Below are positions 26,101 to 32,907 of a stretch of DNA of 36,683 nucleotides, in pieces. Below the pieces are notes generated by a model. That model did no database searches. It saw nothing but the letters and a program-made list of their open reading frames with translations, and was not told the DNA's origin. Position 1 is the first letter of the stretch, and every line of letters begins with the position of its first letter. The position numbers and the translations under genes were made by a program. The stretch is from positions 6,497 through 43,179 of the forward strand of contig NZ_AYLO01000128.1 in assembly GCF_000496735.2 (NCBI RefSeq), read 5' to 3'. Origin of the DNA: Methyloglobulus morosus KoM1. GTDB lineage: Bacteria > Pseudomonadota > Gammaproteobacteria > Methylococcales > Methylomonadaceae.

Positions 26101-26390
26101 AAGCAGGCGGTATCGGCCTGAACCTGACCGAAGCAGACACCGTCATCCTCTATGATCCCTGGTGGAATCCCGCCGTAGAAACCCAAGCCGCCGACCGCGC
26201 CCACCGCATAGGCCAAGACAAACCCGTCTTCGTCTACAAGCTCATCACAGAAAACACCGTCGAAGAAAAAATGATTGCCATGCAAGACCGCAAACGCGCC
26301 CTGGCGGAAAGCATTTATACCGAGGGTGCGAAAGAGGAAGCCCTACAACTGACAGCGGACGACCTGACGGCTTTGTTTGAGCCGTTGTAA
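23136..26390 (+). CDS. SWIM zinc finger SNF2/HepA-family helicase
   Basis: The 1084-residue cytoplasmic protein has an N-terminal SWIM zinc motif (C81-x-C83-x5-C89-x-H91), a long central region without recognised motifs (about 150-600) and a C-terminal SNF2 ATPase. Motifs are visible in order: [12 protein letters not shown] (Walker A Lys651), [16 protein letters not shown] (motif Ia), LDEAQ (motif II), [20 protein letters not shown] (III), then the helicase C domain [27 protein letters not shown] and [12 protein letters not shown]. Bacterial proteins of this kind translocate on double-stranded DNA and have been proposed to remodel RNA polymerase or other DNA-bound complexes; some are found in defence islands, but nothing of that kind neighbours this one. 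Confidence 0.94.
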   Translation: [1084 protein letters not shown]

Positions 26391-26937
26391 CCAACTAATA
26401 TTCCAAATTGAAAGTCTGCACGCACGTGTGGGCTGAATTCGTGATATTTGCAGAGGTCTTTATTGCATTGTAAGACTTGATCTAGTGCGTTTAGCATGGG
26501 TTAAATTGAAAAATTAGACGTATAATTTCGGATAGGGCTTATTAGCCTTTTGGAGGCGCTTGAAGAGCAGCGACAAGCGTTAATGGCTTCTGTAGATGGA
26601 TACGACTTCGGCAAACTTTGGGAAGCAAAGAGAATTTCAACTTCAACTTATATGTTAGCTCATGACGGTAGAGGGAAAACCAAATCACTGATCAAATATG
26701 AGCTTATTGACAAATAACACCCGCGAATTTGCACGGGTGAAAGGGTTAAAGCTGGAGAATTGGGTTATTTAGGACTGTCCTGATGCTATCATACACATTC
26801 GATATGTTCTGTAAGCGACCAAACACTCCTGGTGCCTGGGCAATTTTTGCTGGCATGGAATTAGTTCGGCCCTCGATTTGTCTGACCGTATCATGCAACC
26901 AAACAACCAAACGATCCAGTTATGCGAGGAGATGAAT
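26391..26937. other. Gap of about 550 bp with small open frames
   Basis: Apart from the 45-codon frame at 26583-26717 (listed separately), I see no gene. A minus-strand frame from 26497 starts with a fluent stretch (LDQVLQCNKDLCKYHEF) but runs antisense into the SNF2 3' end, so it is either a remnant or chance. A perfect TATAAT lies at 26521-26526 without a good -35 partner. The hairpin CACCCG (26718-26723) / CGGGTG (26734-26739) directly follows the 45-codon frame. Confidence 0.45.
26583..26717 (+). CDS. Possible small protein or C-terminal gene remnant, unknown
   Basis: The frame gives 44 residues from ATG 26583 (MASVDGYDFGKLWEAKRIS to a C-terminal IKYELIDK) and is open in the same frame for about 13 codons upstream, reading LLEALEEQRQALMA. 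Composition is protein-like, with a well-mixed charged and hydrophobic pattern. There is no convincing ribosome site, and the open upstream extension suggests it might be the tail of a lost larger protein. A TATAAT box 57 bases upstream and a hairpin directly after the stop hint at an independent small transcript. I recognise no family. Confidence 0.3.
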   Translation: MASVDGYDFGKLWEAKRISTSTYMLAHDGRGKTKSLIKYELIDK

Positions 26938-27378
26938 GTGGTCAAGTTTAGCGTTTTTTTGCTGTCCCTATTAACCCTCCAGGCTTGTTCGGATCGTTTT
27001 TTGTCCGAGGCCGACAAGGACAAAGATAACAACCATTATTTTGCAGATGCGACGGAATGCTATCAAACGGCACAAAGGAAAGAGAAGGTAAACGTCATGA
27101 TGTCGGGCAATACCCAGCATAGTTTTGCTTTCCCCATTACGATTGACATCCCCATTACTTATGATGCGGGGGCTTTTAAGAATTGCATGATTTATGCCGG
27201 TCACAAAGAGGCTAAAGTCGATGCCGACCCGACAGCCTACTTAGAGATTTCCAGGCGTTGTCTCGACCAAGCTAAGGGTGAGGAGAATGCCAATGATGCT
27301 TATGCTAACTGCGTAAGAAATGGCGATATGACGGTTGACATTATCCATCCCAAAAGGGGTGCCCTCAAACAGAAATAA
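26938..27378 (+). CDS. Small lipoprotein of unknown function
   Basis: The start is decided by the ribosome site: AGGAG (26927-26931) is followed by six bases and then GTG at 26938; the ATG at 26932 immediately abuts AGGAG and is too close. The 146-residue product begins with a lipoprotein signal (VFLLSLLTLQAC) so the mature protein is lipidated on Cys; Ser follows at +2, which favours outer-membrane sorting. The mature part has four further cysteines (in ATECYQTAQ, KNCMIYAGH, RRCLDQAK, ANCVRNG) spaced to allow two disulfides. No family is recognised. It lies 45 bp before the TIGR04283 glycosyltransferase and is probably co-transcribed, but a shared function is not evident. Confidence 0.75.
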   Translation: MVKFSVFLLSLLTLQACSDRFLSEADKDKDNNHYFADATECYQTAQRKEKVNVMMSGNTQHSFAFPITIDIPITYDAGAFKNCMIYAGHKEAKVDADPTAYLEISRRCLDQAKGEENANDAYANCVRNGDMTVDIIHPKRGALKQK

Positions 27379-27423
27379 TGTGCTACCTATAAAGCTGGAC
27401 GAGGTTGGTTTAGCATTGCTACG

Positions 27424-28113
27424 ATGAATTATTCCATCATCATACCCACGCTAAACGAAGGACGAACCATCGTAAACTGCCTCAACGCATTGCAGCCGCT
27501 ACGGTCAAATTGCGAGATTATCTTGGTTGACGGCGGCAGCACGGACGATACCCAAAAACTCGCCCAGCCTTTGGTCGATAAGCTCATTTCAACAGGAAAA
27601 GGCCGTGCAATCCAAATGAATGCCGGAGCTGAAAGCGCAAAGGGAGAGATGTTGATATTTCTGCACGCAGATACTTTTTTGCCGCAAAATGCACTGAGCG
27701 ATATAGCCCAGGCAATCCATAGCCAGCAGCAGTGGGGACGGTTTGATGTGGTATTGGGAGGCAGCCATCCCATGCTAAAGGTGATTGCCTTCTTTATGAA
27801 TTGGCGCTCCCGCCTTACGGGGATTGCTACGGGCGATCAAGTCATTTTTATCTATAAACAGTTGTTTGACTCTGTAGGCCGCTACCCAACGATTGCATTG
27901 ATGGAAGATATTGCCCTCAGTAAGAAACTAAAGAAAATTGCCCCACCCGCCTGCCTGAAAGCCAAGGTTACGACTTCAGGCCGACGTTGGGAGGATTACG
28001 GTGTGTTTAAGACTATTTTGCTCATGTGGAGTTTGCGGTTGCGTTATTTCCTGGGGGAAGATCCGCAAACGCTCACAGAGTTATATGGCAGGGGGAAATT
28101 TTGGAAAACCTGA
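27424..28113 (+). CDS. TIGR04283 family glycosyltransferase (arsenosugar-biosynthesis type name)
   Basis: A 229-residue GT2 protein: IIIPTLNEGRTIVNCLNALQ, then ILVDGGSTDDT, AGRAIQMNAGA-like text (KGRAIQMNAGAES), LHADT with the metal-binding acid, and the family end RRWEDYGVFKTILLMW followed by YFLGEDP. The TIGR04283/TIGR04282 pair carries an arsenosugar name because homologues occur beside arsenosugar genes in some bacteria; no ArsM or other arsenic gene is seen here, so that function is not claimed. It overlaps the start of the next gene by 13 bases. Confidence 0.88.
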   Translation: MNYSIIIPTLNEGRTIVNCLNALQPLRSNCEIILVDGGSTDDTQKLAQPLVDKLISTGKGRAIQMNAGAESAKGEMLIFLHADTFLPQNALSDIAQAIHSQQQWGRFDVVLGGSHPMLKVIAFFMNWRSRLTGIATGDQVIFIYKQLFDSVGRYPTIALMEDIALSKKLKKIAPPACLKAKVTTSGRRWEDYGVFKTILLMWSLRLRYFLGEDPQTLTELYGRGKFWKT

Positions 28114-28892
28114 TCCGGTTGGCGATAGCCTGTTCGATTTTTAGCATCATGGTGTGCTGGGAAATCGCCAAACCCAGGCGCATCCAGCCTGTTAACCGTA
28201 AGCAACGCTGGCCCGTAAACCTGGGGCTTGCGCTGTCAAACATGGTTTTGATGCGCCTTACCATTGGCGGCTTGGCTTACGTAAGCGCGGGCATGGCGAT
28301 GGAACACGGGTACGGCGTACTTAATATAGTGCAGCTACCCAATTATGTGTCGATAATGGCGACTTTGGTGATCCTTGACTTTGCCATTTACGCCCAACAC
28401 ATTCTCATGCATAAATGGCCGCTGTTGTGGCGACTGCATAAAGTACACCATACCGACCTGGAATTCGACGCGACCACGGCCGTGCGTTTCCACCCCATCG
28501 AAATCGTTATCTCGATGCTCTATAAGGCGATGTGCATCGTACTGATCGGCGGCAATCCAGACGCTATTATTGCCTTTGAAATTATCCTTAACGGCGCGGC
28601 AACGTTTAACCACAGCAATGTCAGGATTCCCGGAAAGATCGACAAGATAGTGCGTTGGCTGATTATTACGCCCGATATGCACCGTATCCACCACTCCGCA
28701 GACCCTGCCGAAACGGACAGCAATTACGGCTTTTCAGTTTCTTGCTGGGACAGGCTATGCAAAACTTACACGGCGGAACCGAAGCAACCCCAAACCACGA
28801 TGGTCATTGGTTTAAATGCTTATCGAAAGCAGGATGAATTGGACTTTATACAATGCATGCTTATCCCCTTTAAAGCGCCAGCCAAACGCTAA
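28101..28892 (+). CDS. Sterol desaturase / fatty acid hydroxylase superfamily membrane protein
   Basis: The likely start is TTG at 28101, preceded by AGGGGG at about 6 bases, giving 263 residues; a GTG at 28026 would run 88 bases into the upstream gene. The protein has four or five membrane helices and the di-iron histidine clusters of the family: QHILMH (HxxxH), LHKVHH (HxxHH) and HRIHH (HxxHH), plus the conserved GFSVSCWDRLCKTY near the end. Such enzymes hydroxylate or desaturate lipids using oxygen in the membrane. The gene lies between TIGR04283 and TIGR04282 genes, with overlap on one side and 5 bp on the other, so a lipid-sugar product is plausible but unproven. Confidence 0.88.
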   Translation: MENLIRLAIACSIFSIMVCWEIAKPRRIQPVNRKQRWPVNLGLALSNMVLMRLTIGGLAYVSAGMAMEHGYGVLNIVQLPNYVSIMATLVILDFAIYAQHILMHKWPLLWRLHKVHHTDLEFDATTAVRFHPIEIVISMLYKAMCIVLIGGNPDAIIAFEIILNGAATFNHSNVRIPGKIDKIVRWLIITPDMHRIHHSADPAETDSNYGFSVSCWDRLCKTYTAEPKQPQTTMVIGLNAYRKQDELDFIQCMLIPFKAPAKR

Positions 28893-28897
28893 GGATA

Positions 28898-29521
28898 ATG
28901 TACAAATACCCTGGGGCAGTCATTATGGTGTTCTCCAAAGCACCGATACCTGGCCTGGTCAAAACCCGCTTGATTCCGCCATTAACGGGAGAGGAAGCAG
29001 CGCAACTCCATTGCGAACTGACCGAAAAGACACTGCAAACAGCCACACAAAACCACCTTTGTAAAGTCTGGGTCTGGTGTGCGCCGACTATCGGGCATCC
29101 GTTTTTTACCGCGTTATTGCAAAAATATTCCGTCGACTTGTTCGCGCAACACGGCGCGGATTTGGGCGAACGGATGCACCATGCTTTCGGTCAGGCCTTA
29201 GCCCGCTTTGGCAGCGCCATCATTATCGGTTGCGATTGCCCGTCCATAACGAATGACGATCTCGACCAAGCCTTAAGCCAATTAGGGCGAGGTGAAGAAT
29301 GTGTTTTGGCACCTGCGGAAGACGGCGGTTATGTCTTGGTCGGGTTAAGGCACCCTCAACCCGCCTTGTTTGATAAGATGCCTTGGGGTACGGATAAAGT
29401 CTTAGAAATGACCAGAAAACGGCTGCACTCGCTAAATCTCAACCACAAGGAATTACCAACACAATGGGATTTGGATACGGAGGACGATTTAAGGCGTTAC
29501 TTAGCATTAAAATGTCCCTGA
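28898..29521 (+). CDS. TIGR04282 (DUF2064) family nucleotidyl/glycosyltransferase-like protein
   Basis: This 207-residue protein starts at ATG 28898, five bases after the desaturase stop. It has the GT-A-like fold of the family: AVIMVFSKAPIPGLVKTRL (nucleotide-binding start), GADLGERMHHAF, IIGCDCPSI (metal acids), LAPAEDGGYVLVGL, and WDLDTEDDL near the end. Family members are related to MobA/CofC-type nucleotidyltransferases and are usually next to TIGR04283 genes. The actual reaction is not established. It ends the three-gene unit and converges with the small membrane protein gene 5 bp downstream. Confidence 0.88.
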   Translation: MYKYPGAVIMVFSKAPIPGLVKTRLIPPLTGEEAAQLHCELTEKTLQTATQNHLCKVWVWCAPTIGHPFFTALLQKYSVDLFAQHGADLGERMHHAFGQALARFGSAIIIGCDCPSITNDDLDQALSQLGRGEECVLAPAEDGGYVLVGLRHPQPALFDKMPWGTDKVLEMTRKRLHSLNLNHKELPTQWDLDTEDDLRRYLALKCP

Positions 29522-29526
29522 ACCGG

Positions 29527-29673
29527 TTAATCTTTTTTCTCAAAAAAACCGTCTTGCTTAAACTTTTCCCATAAGTCCAGAAACTTTTTTTTGTTGAACA
29601 CATAAAAAATCAGCATCAACAGGATCGGCCAGAGCATAAAAAAAACGACTTTGAATATTAATCCGAATTCCAT
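29527..29673 (-). CDS. Small single-helix membrane protein (48 residues)
   Basis: The minus-strand frame from ATG 29673 reads MEFGLIFKVVFFMLWPILL and continues through a hydrophobic helix (about residues 5-24) into a basic, aromatic tail (NKKKFLDLWEKFKQDGFFE) ending EKKD and TAA. Positive-inside placement predicts a cytoplasmic C-terminus. CAGGG lies about 6 bases upstream as a ribosome site. The frame exactly fills the space after the TIGR04282 gene, with convergent stops 5 bp apart. No family recognised, but the signal for a real small gene is good. Confidence 0.65.
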   Translation of the reverse strand: MEFGLIFKVVFFMLWPILLMLIFYVFNKKKFLDLWEKFKQDGFFEKKD

Positions 29674-29861
29674 AATGCCCTGCCAATGGTTGAAATGGTT
29701 ATGCTTAAAACTAATGGCAAATAAATCGCCTTAGCGGGATACATTCTACATTTTTTTAAAAAAAGTTATACCCACAATGCGCTTGAACTTTTTTGTAAGC
29801 CTAATGTTTTATAGGAATATCCCAAAACTGATTCGCAACAAATAATCCAATAAGGCAGCCA

Positions 29862-32069
29862 ATGAGCGGAACCGTAAACCCCAATCAACCCAAAAATGAC
29901 TTTGCGCTTTTTGCGCACCTAAAGTCCGACATACCCGCAGGCATTGCGGTATTCCTGGTGTCTATCCCATTGTCCTTGGGGATTGCATTGACTTCCGGAG
30001 CCCCCCTATTTGCCGGCTTAATTACCGGTATAGTCGGCGGATTGGTGGTCGCTCCGATCAGTAACTCAGCGTTAGGCATCAGCGGAACAGCGGCGGGCCT
30101 GGCGCTTATCGTCGCACCCGCGATAGCAAAATTCGGATTCAACGGATATTTGCTCGCCGTTATTTTTGCCGGATCGGTGCAGATTTTAATGGGCCTATTA
30201 AAAGCGGGTGTTATTGCCTATTATTTTCCTTCATCTATCGTCAACGGCATGTTGATGGGCATAGGGTTGATTATCCTTTTAAAACAAATCCCACATGCCA
30301 TTGGAGACGACCTGGACTATGAAGGCAATTTTACCTACACGCAACCCGACCATTACTCATCATTCACGGAGTTATTTCGCATGCTGGGCGAAGCCCAACC
30401 AGGCGCGTTGTTAATAGCTATCGTTTCACTGGGCGTTATCTTGCTTTGGGAATCGCCGATCATAAAAAAGCTGCCGCTTTTTCGTCTCATACCGGCCCCG
30501 TTAATGGCAGTGATAGCAGGAATATTACTCAATACACTTTTACAGAATTTATATCCGAGGATAGCATTATCCGAAGCCCATTTGGTCACGATTCCTGAAG
30601 TGCAGAATTTTTCAAGTTTATTGCTGCAATTACATTTTCCTGATTTTAACCAATTGACCAATCCCGATATCTATTATTTTGGGCTAATGCTAGCCGTTGT
30701 TGCCAGCTTGGAAACCTTATTGACCTTGGATGCGGTTGATAAACTGGATACTTACAAAAGGATCACGGCATCAAACCGGGAATTAATTGCCCAAGGCATC
30801 GGCAATATTAGTTGCGGTTTAATCGGTGGCTTGCCGTTAACGCAGGTAGTCGTTCGAAGTTCAATTAACGCCTTATCGGGAGCAAAAACTCACTTTGCAG
30901 CCGTAGTAAACGGCCTGCTCTTATTACTGACCGTTTTAATGATGCCAACAGTCCTTAACAAAATACCACTAGCAAGTTTGGCGGCAATTTTGATTGTGGT
31001 CGGCGTTAAACTGATTAAACCGGATACGATCAAGACTATTTACCAATCGGGTTGGTATCGTTTTATCCCGTTTTGCGCGACAGTGTTAGGTTTGGTGTTC
31101 ACCAACATCTTGTTCGGCATTTTAATAGGATTGGTAACCGCGTTGTTTTCGGTCCTGTTGGAAAACCACAAAAGCGCAGCGTATTTTAAGGAAACGCATA
31201 TTGGCAATAAAATAATTTTTCGCTTATCCGAGCATGTCTCGTTCCTGAACAGGGCGAACGTCCAAACGACCTTGGAATCACTCCCTGCACACAGCGAGGT
31301 GGTAATCGATGCGACGCGTTCGAAATATATCGATTACGATGTCTATGAAATTATCCAAAATTTTAAAAGCGATGCCCATCATAAGCACATCAAACTCATT
31401 CTTGAGAACATGCGCGGATATGGCTCATTACCGCCGATTGAAAACGCCCGCGCTCAAACTTATAAATCGCAGCAATTGTTGACACCGGATAAAGTGTTGG
31501 CTTTATTGAAGGAAGGTAACGAACGGTTTGTTTACAACTTGAAATCCAACCGTAATTTGCTGGAACAAGTGAACGATACCCGCGACGGGCAATTTCCCAT
31601 TGCGATTATTTTAAGCTGCATGGACTCACGGACTTCCGTTGAGCTTATTTTTGACTTGGGTTTAGGCGATGTCTTCAGTGCCAGGATAGCGGGCAATATC
31701 ATTAATGACGATATTTTGGGCAGCATGGAATATGCATGTAAATTGGCGGGGTCAAAGCTCATTGTGGTGCTTGGGCATAGCCATTGCGGAGCGATAAATG
31801 GGGCTTGCACAGATGCACATCTGGATCATTTGACAGGGTTGCTGGCAAAGATCAAACCTGCTATTGATTGCGTTCAATCGGAAGTCGGCGGAAATAAAAC
31901 GCTTGATAACGAGGAGTTAGTGCAAAAAGTAGCGGACAAAAATGTTCAGTTGTCCGTGGAAAATATCAGGAAACAAAGTGCAGTGCTCGCAGGCCTGGAA
32001 GCGGCTGGAGACATTGCCATCATTGGCGGCATGTATGATATTGAAACCGGGAAAGTAGAATTTTTATGA
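29862..32069 (+). CDS. SulP transporter - STAS - beta-carbonic anhydrase fusion
   Basis: The 735-residue protein combines three modules. Residues about 10-430 are a SulP anion transporter with ten or more helices (AGIAVFLVSIPLSLGIALTS near the start, ISGTAAGLALIVAPAI). Residues about 440-530 are a STAS-like domain (EVVIDATRSKYIDYDVYE). The C-terminal part is a beta-carbonic anhydrase with zinc motifs C586-M-D588-S-R and H639-S-H-C642-G. Known fusions of this type are proposed bicarbonate transporters in which the anhydrase interconverts CO2 and bicarbonate at the inner membrane. In a serine-cycle methylotroph this could feed PEP carboxylase, but no direct link is shown here. The ATG at 29862 has a weak GGCAG site. 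Confidence 0.95.
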   Translation: MSGTVNPNQPKNDFALFAHLKSDIPAGIAVFLVSIPLSLGIALTSGAPLFAGLITGIVGGLVVAPISNSALGISGTAAGLALIVAPAIAKFGFNGYLLAVIFAGSVQILMGLLKAGVIAYYFPSSIVNGMLMGIGLIILLKQIPHAIGDDLDYEGNFTYTQPDHYSSFTELFRMLGEAQPGALLIAIVSLGVILLWESPIIKKLPLFRLIPAPLMAVIAGILLNTLLQNLYPRIALSEAHLVTIPEVQNFSSLLLQLHFPDFNQLTNPDIYYFGLMLAVVASLETLLTLDAVDKLDTYKRITASNRELIAQGIGNISCGLIGGLPLTQVVVRSSINALSGAKTHFAAVVNGLLLLLTVLMMPTVLNKIPLASLAAILIVVGVKLIKPDTIKTIYQSGWYRFIPFCATVLGLVFTNILFGILIGLVTALFSVLLENHKSAAYFKETHIGNKIIFRLSEHVSFLNRANVQTTLESLPAHSEVVIDATRSKYIDYDVYEIIQNFKSDAHHKHIKLILENMRGYGSLPPIENARAQTYKSQQLLTPDKVLALLKEGNERFVYNLKSNRNLLEQVNDTRDGQFPIAIILSCMDSRTSVELIFDLGLGDVFSARIAGNIINDDILGSMEYACKLAGSKLIVVLGHSHCGAINGACTDAHLDHLTGLLAKIKPAIDCVQSEVGGNKTLDNEELVQKVADKNVQLSVENIRKQSAVLAGLEAAGDIAIIGGMYDIETGKVEFL

Positions 32070-32090
32070 TTCCAGCGTTAAGCGGCAAAG

Positions 32091-32594
32091 TCAAAAACAA
32101 CTGCCATAATCCAACAGTATATCCTCGCAATTAAAAAATATGCGCGGATAATCTATGCGTATTAACATTTTAAGGGCGTATTCAATAAATACTGCAAGTG
32201 TGGTGAAACGGGCTAAAGCCGCCCAAATCCGCGCTTTGCTATTGCCCGAACAACGCCATATGCTGGTTGTCCACCAAATAACGGTCAAGAGGAGGGCAAA
32301 GTGTATTTCATCCCAACTGGAAACGGTTAACTTTCCAGACTTAGCGAGCCCGTCAACCATCAGCAAACTGGCATTTAAAAACAGAAAATAAGGCCAAAAT
32401 ACCCAGTGCAGCGACATGCCACCCAGCCATGATGTCAGAAGGAAACTATCAAACGGTTGTTGTTGCCAATTTTGTTCGGGCATCGGTGCACTCAAATAAA
32501 GTACCGCCAAGATTGCAGCAGCCATAAATAAGCATTCAATTGGGCTAACTAATTGGATATCATTAAACAAAATGGACAAGGAATAAAAAAACAT
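32091..32594 (-). CDS. Four-helix membrane protein, unknown
   Basis: The ATG at 32594 gives 167 residues (a TTG two codons upstream is an alternative). Four hydrophobic segments are visible (around FMAAAILAVLYLSA, LGGMSLHWVFWPYFLFLNASLL, HFALLLTVIWWTTSIW, LAVFIEYALKML). Tryptophan is abundant. No family is recognised and there is no clear ribosome site. It converges with the SulP fusion gene, whose stop is 21 bp away, and stands alone. Confidence 0.65.
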   Translation of the reverse strand: MFFYSLSILFNDIQLVSPIECLFMAAAILAVLYLSAPMPEQNWQQQPFDSFLLTSWLGGMSLHWVFWPYFLFLNASLLMVDGLAKSGKLTVSSWDEIHFALLLTVIWWTTSIWRCSGNSKARIWAALARFTTLAVFIEYALKMLIRIDYPRIFFNCEDILLDYGSCF

Positions 32595-32907
32595 AAGCAA
32601 TATTCAGGTTAAACAAAGGGATACCATATAAGGAATTAGCTGTAAGGGTCATTTAGGAAGGCTTGCTCCCCACAAAAAGAAGCAGAAAAACAGGTTCAAA
32701 CAAAATAATCCCTTAATATTTAGGCGCTAATGTACAGTTTTTATCCCGCTACGAGGCATTTTTGTTTGGATTGGATTAAAATTGTACATGCAGGTTATAA
32801 TCGAGTCGGCAAAAAATACAATTAAAACATTCTTCTTTGCGCGATGGGCCTTTTCATCCTGCAAGTATTGAAACACCAAACCGTTACCCACTACGAAGGA
32901 AAACACT
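32595..32907. other. Intergenic stretch before the repeat protein
   Basis: No gene is visible in this AT-rich stretch. A perfect TATAAT (32796-32801) is the best promoter element and is listed separately. The palindrome TGTACA occurs twice, at 32731-32736 and 32783-32788, 52 bp apart (about five helical turns), which could be coincidence or a paired binding site. Confidence 0.5.
32771..32801 (+). promoter_or_regulatory. Candidate promoter of the repeat-protein gene
   Basis: TATAAT at 32796-32801 matches the -10 consensus fully. Upstream, TTGGAT (32771-32776) is a moderate -35 match at 19 bp spacing. The gene starts 107 bases downstream, leaving a leader with an AAGGAAAAC ribosome site before 32908. 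Confidence 0.5.

Noticed and set aside
23136-26390. Defence island around the SNF2 helicase
   Set aside because: Neighbours are a heme/SCO protein and a small lipoprotein; no restriction, retron, CBASS or other defence gene is visible in the flanks.
28026-28892. Longer start (GTG 28026) for the lipid hydroxylase
   Set aside because: It would overlap the upstream gene by 88 bp; the TTG at 28101 has a better ribosome site and starts just before the first helix.
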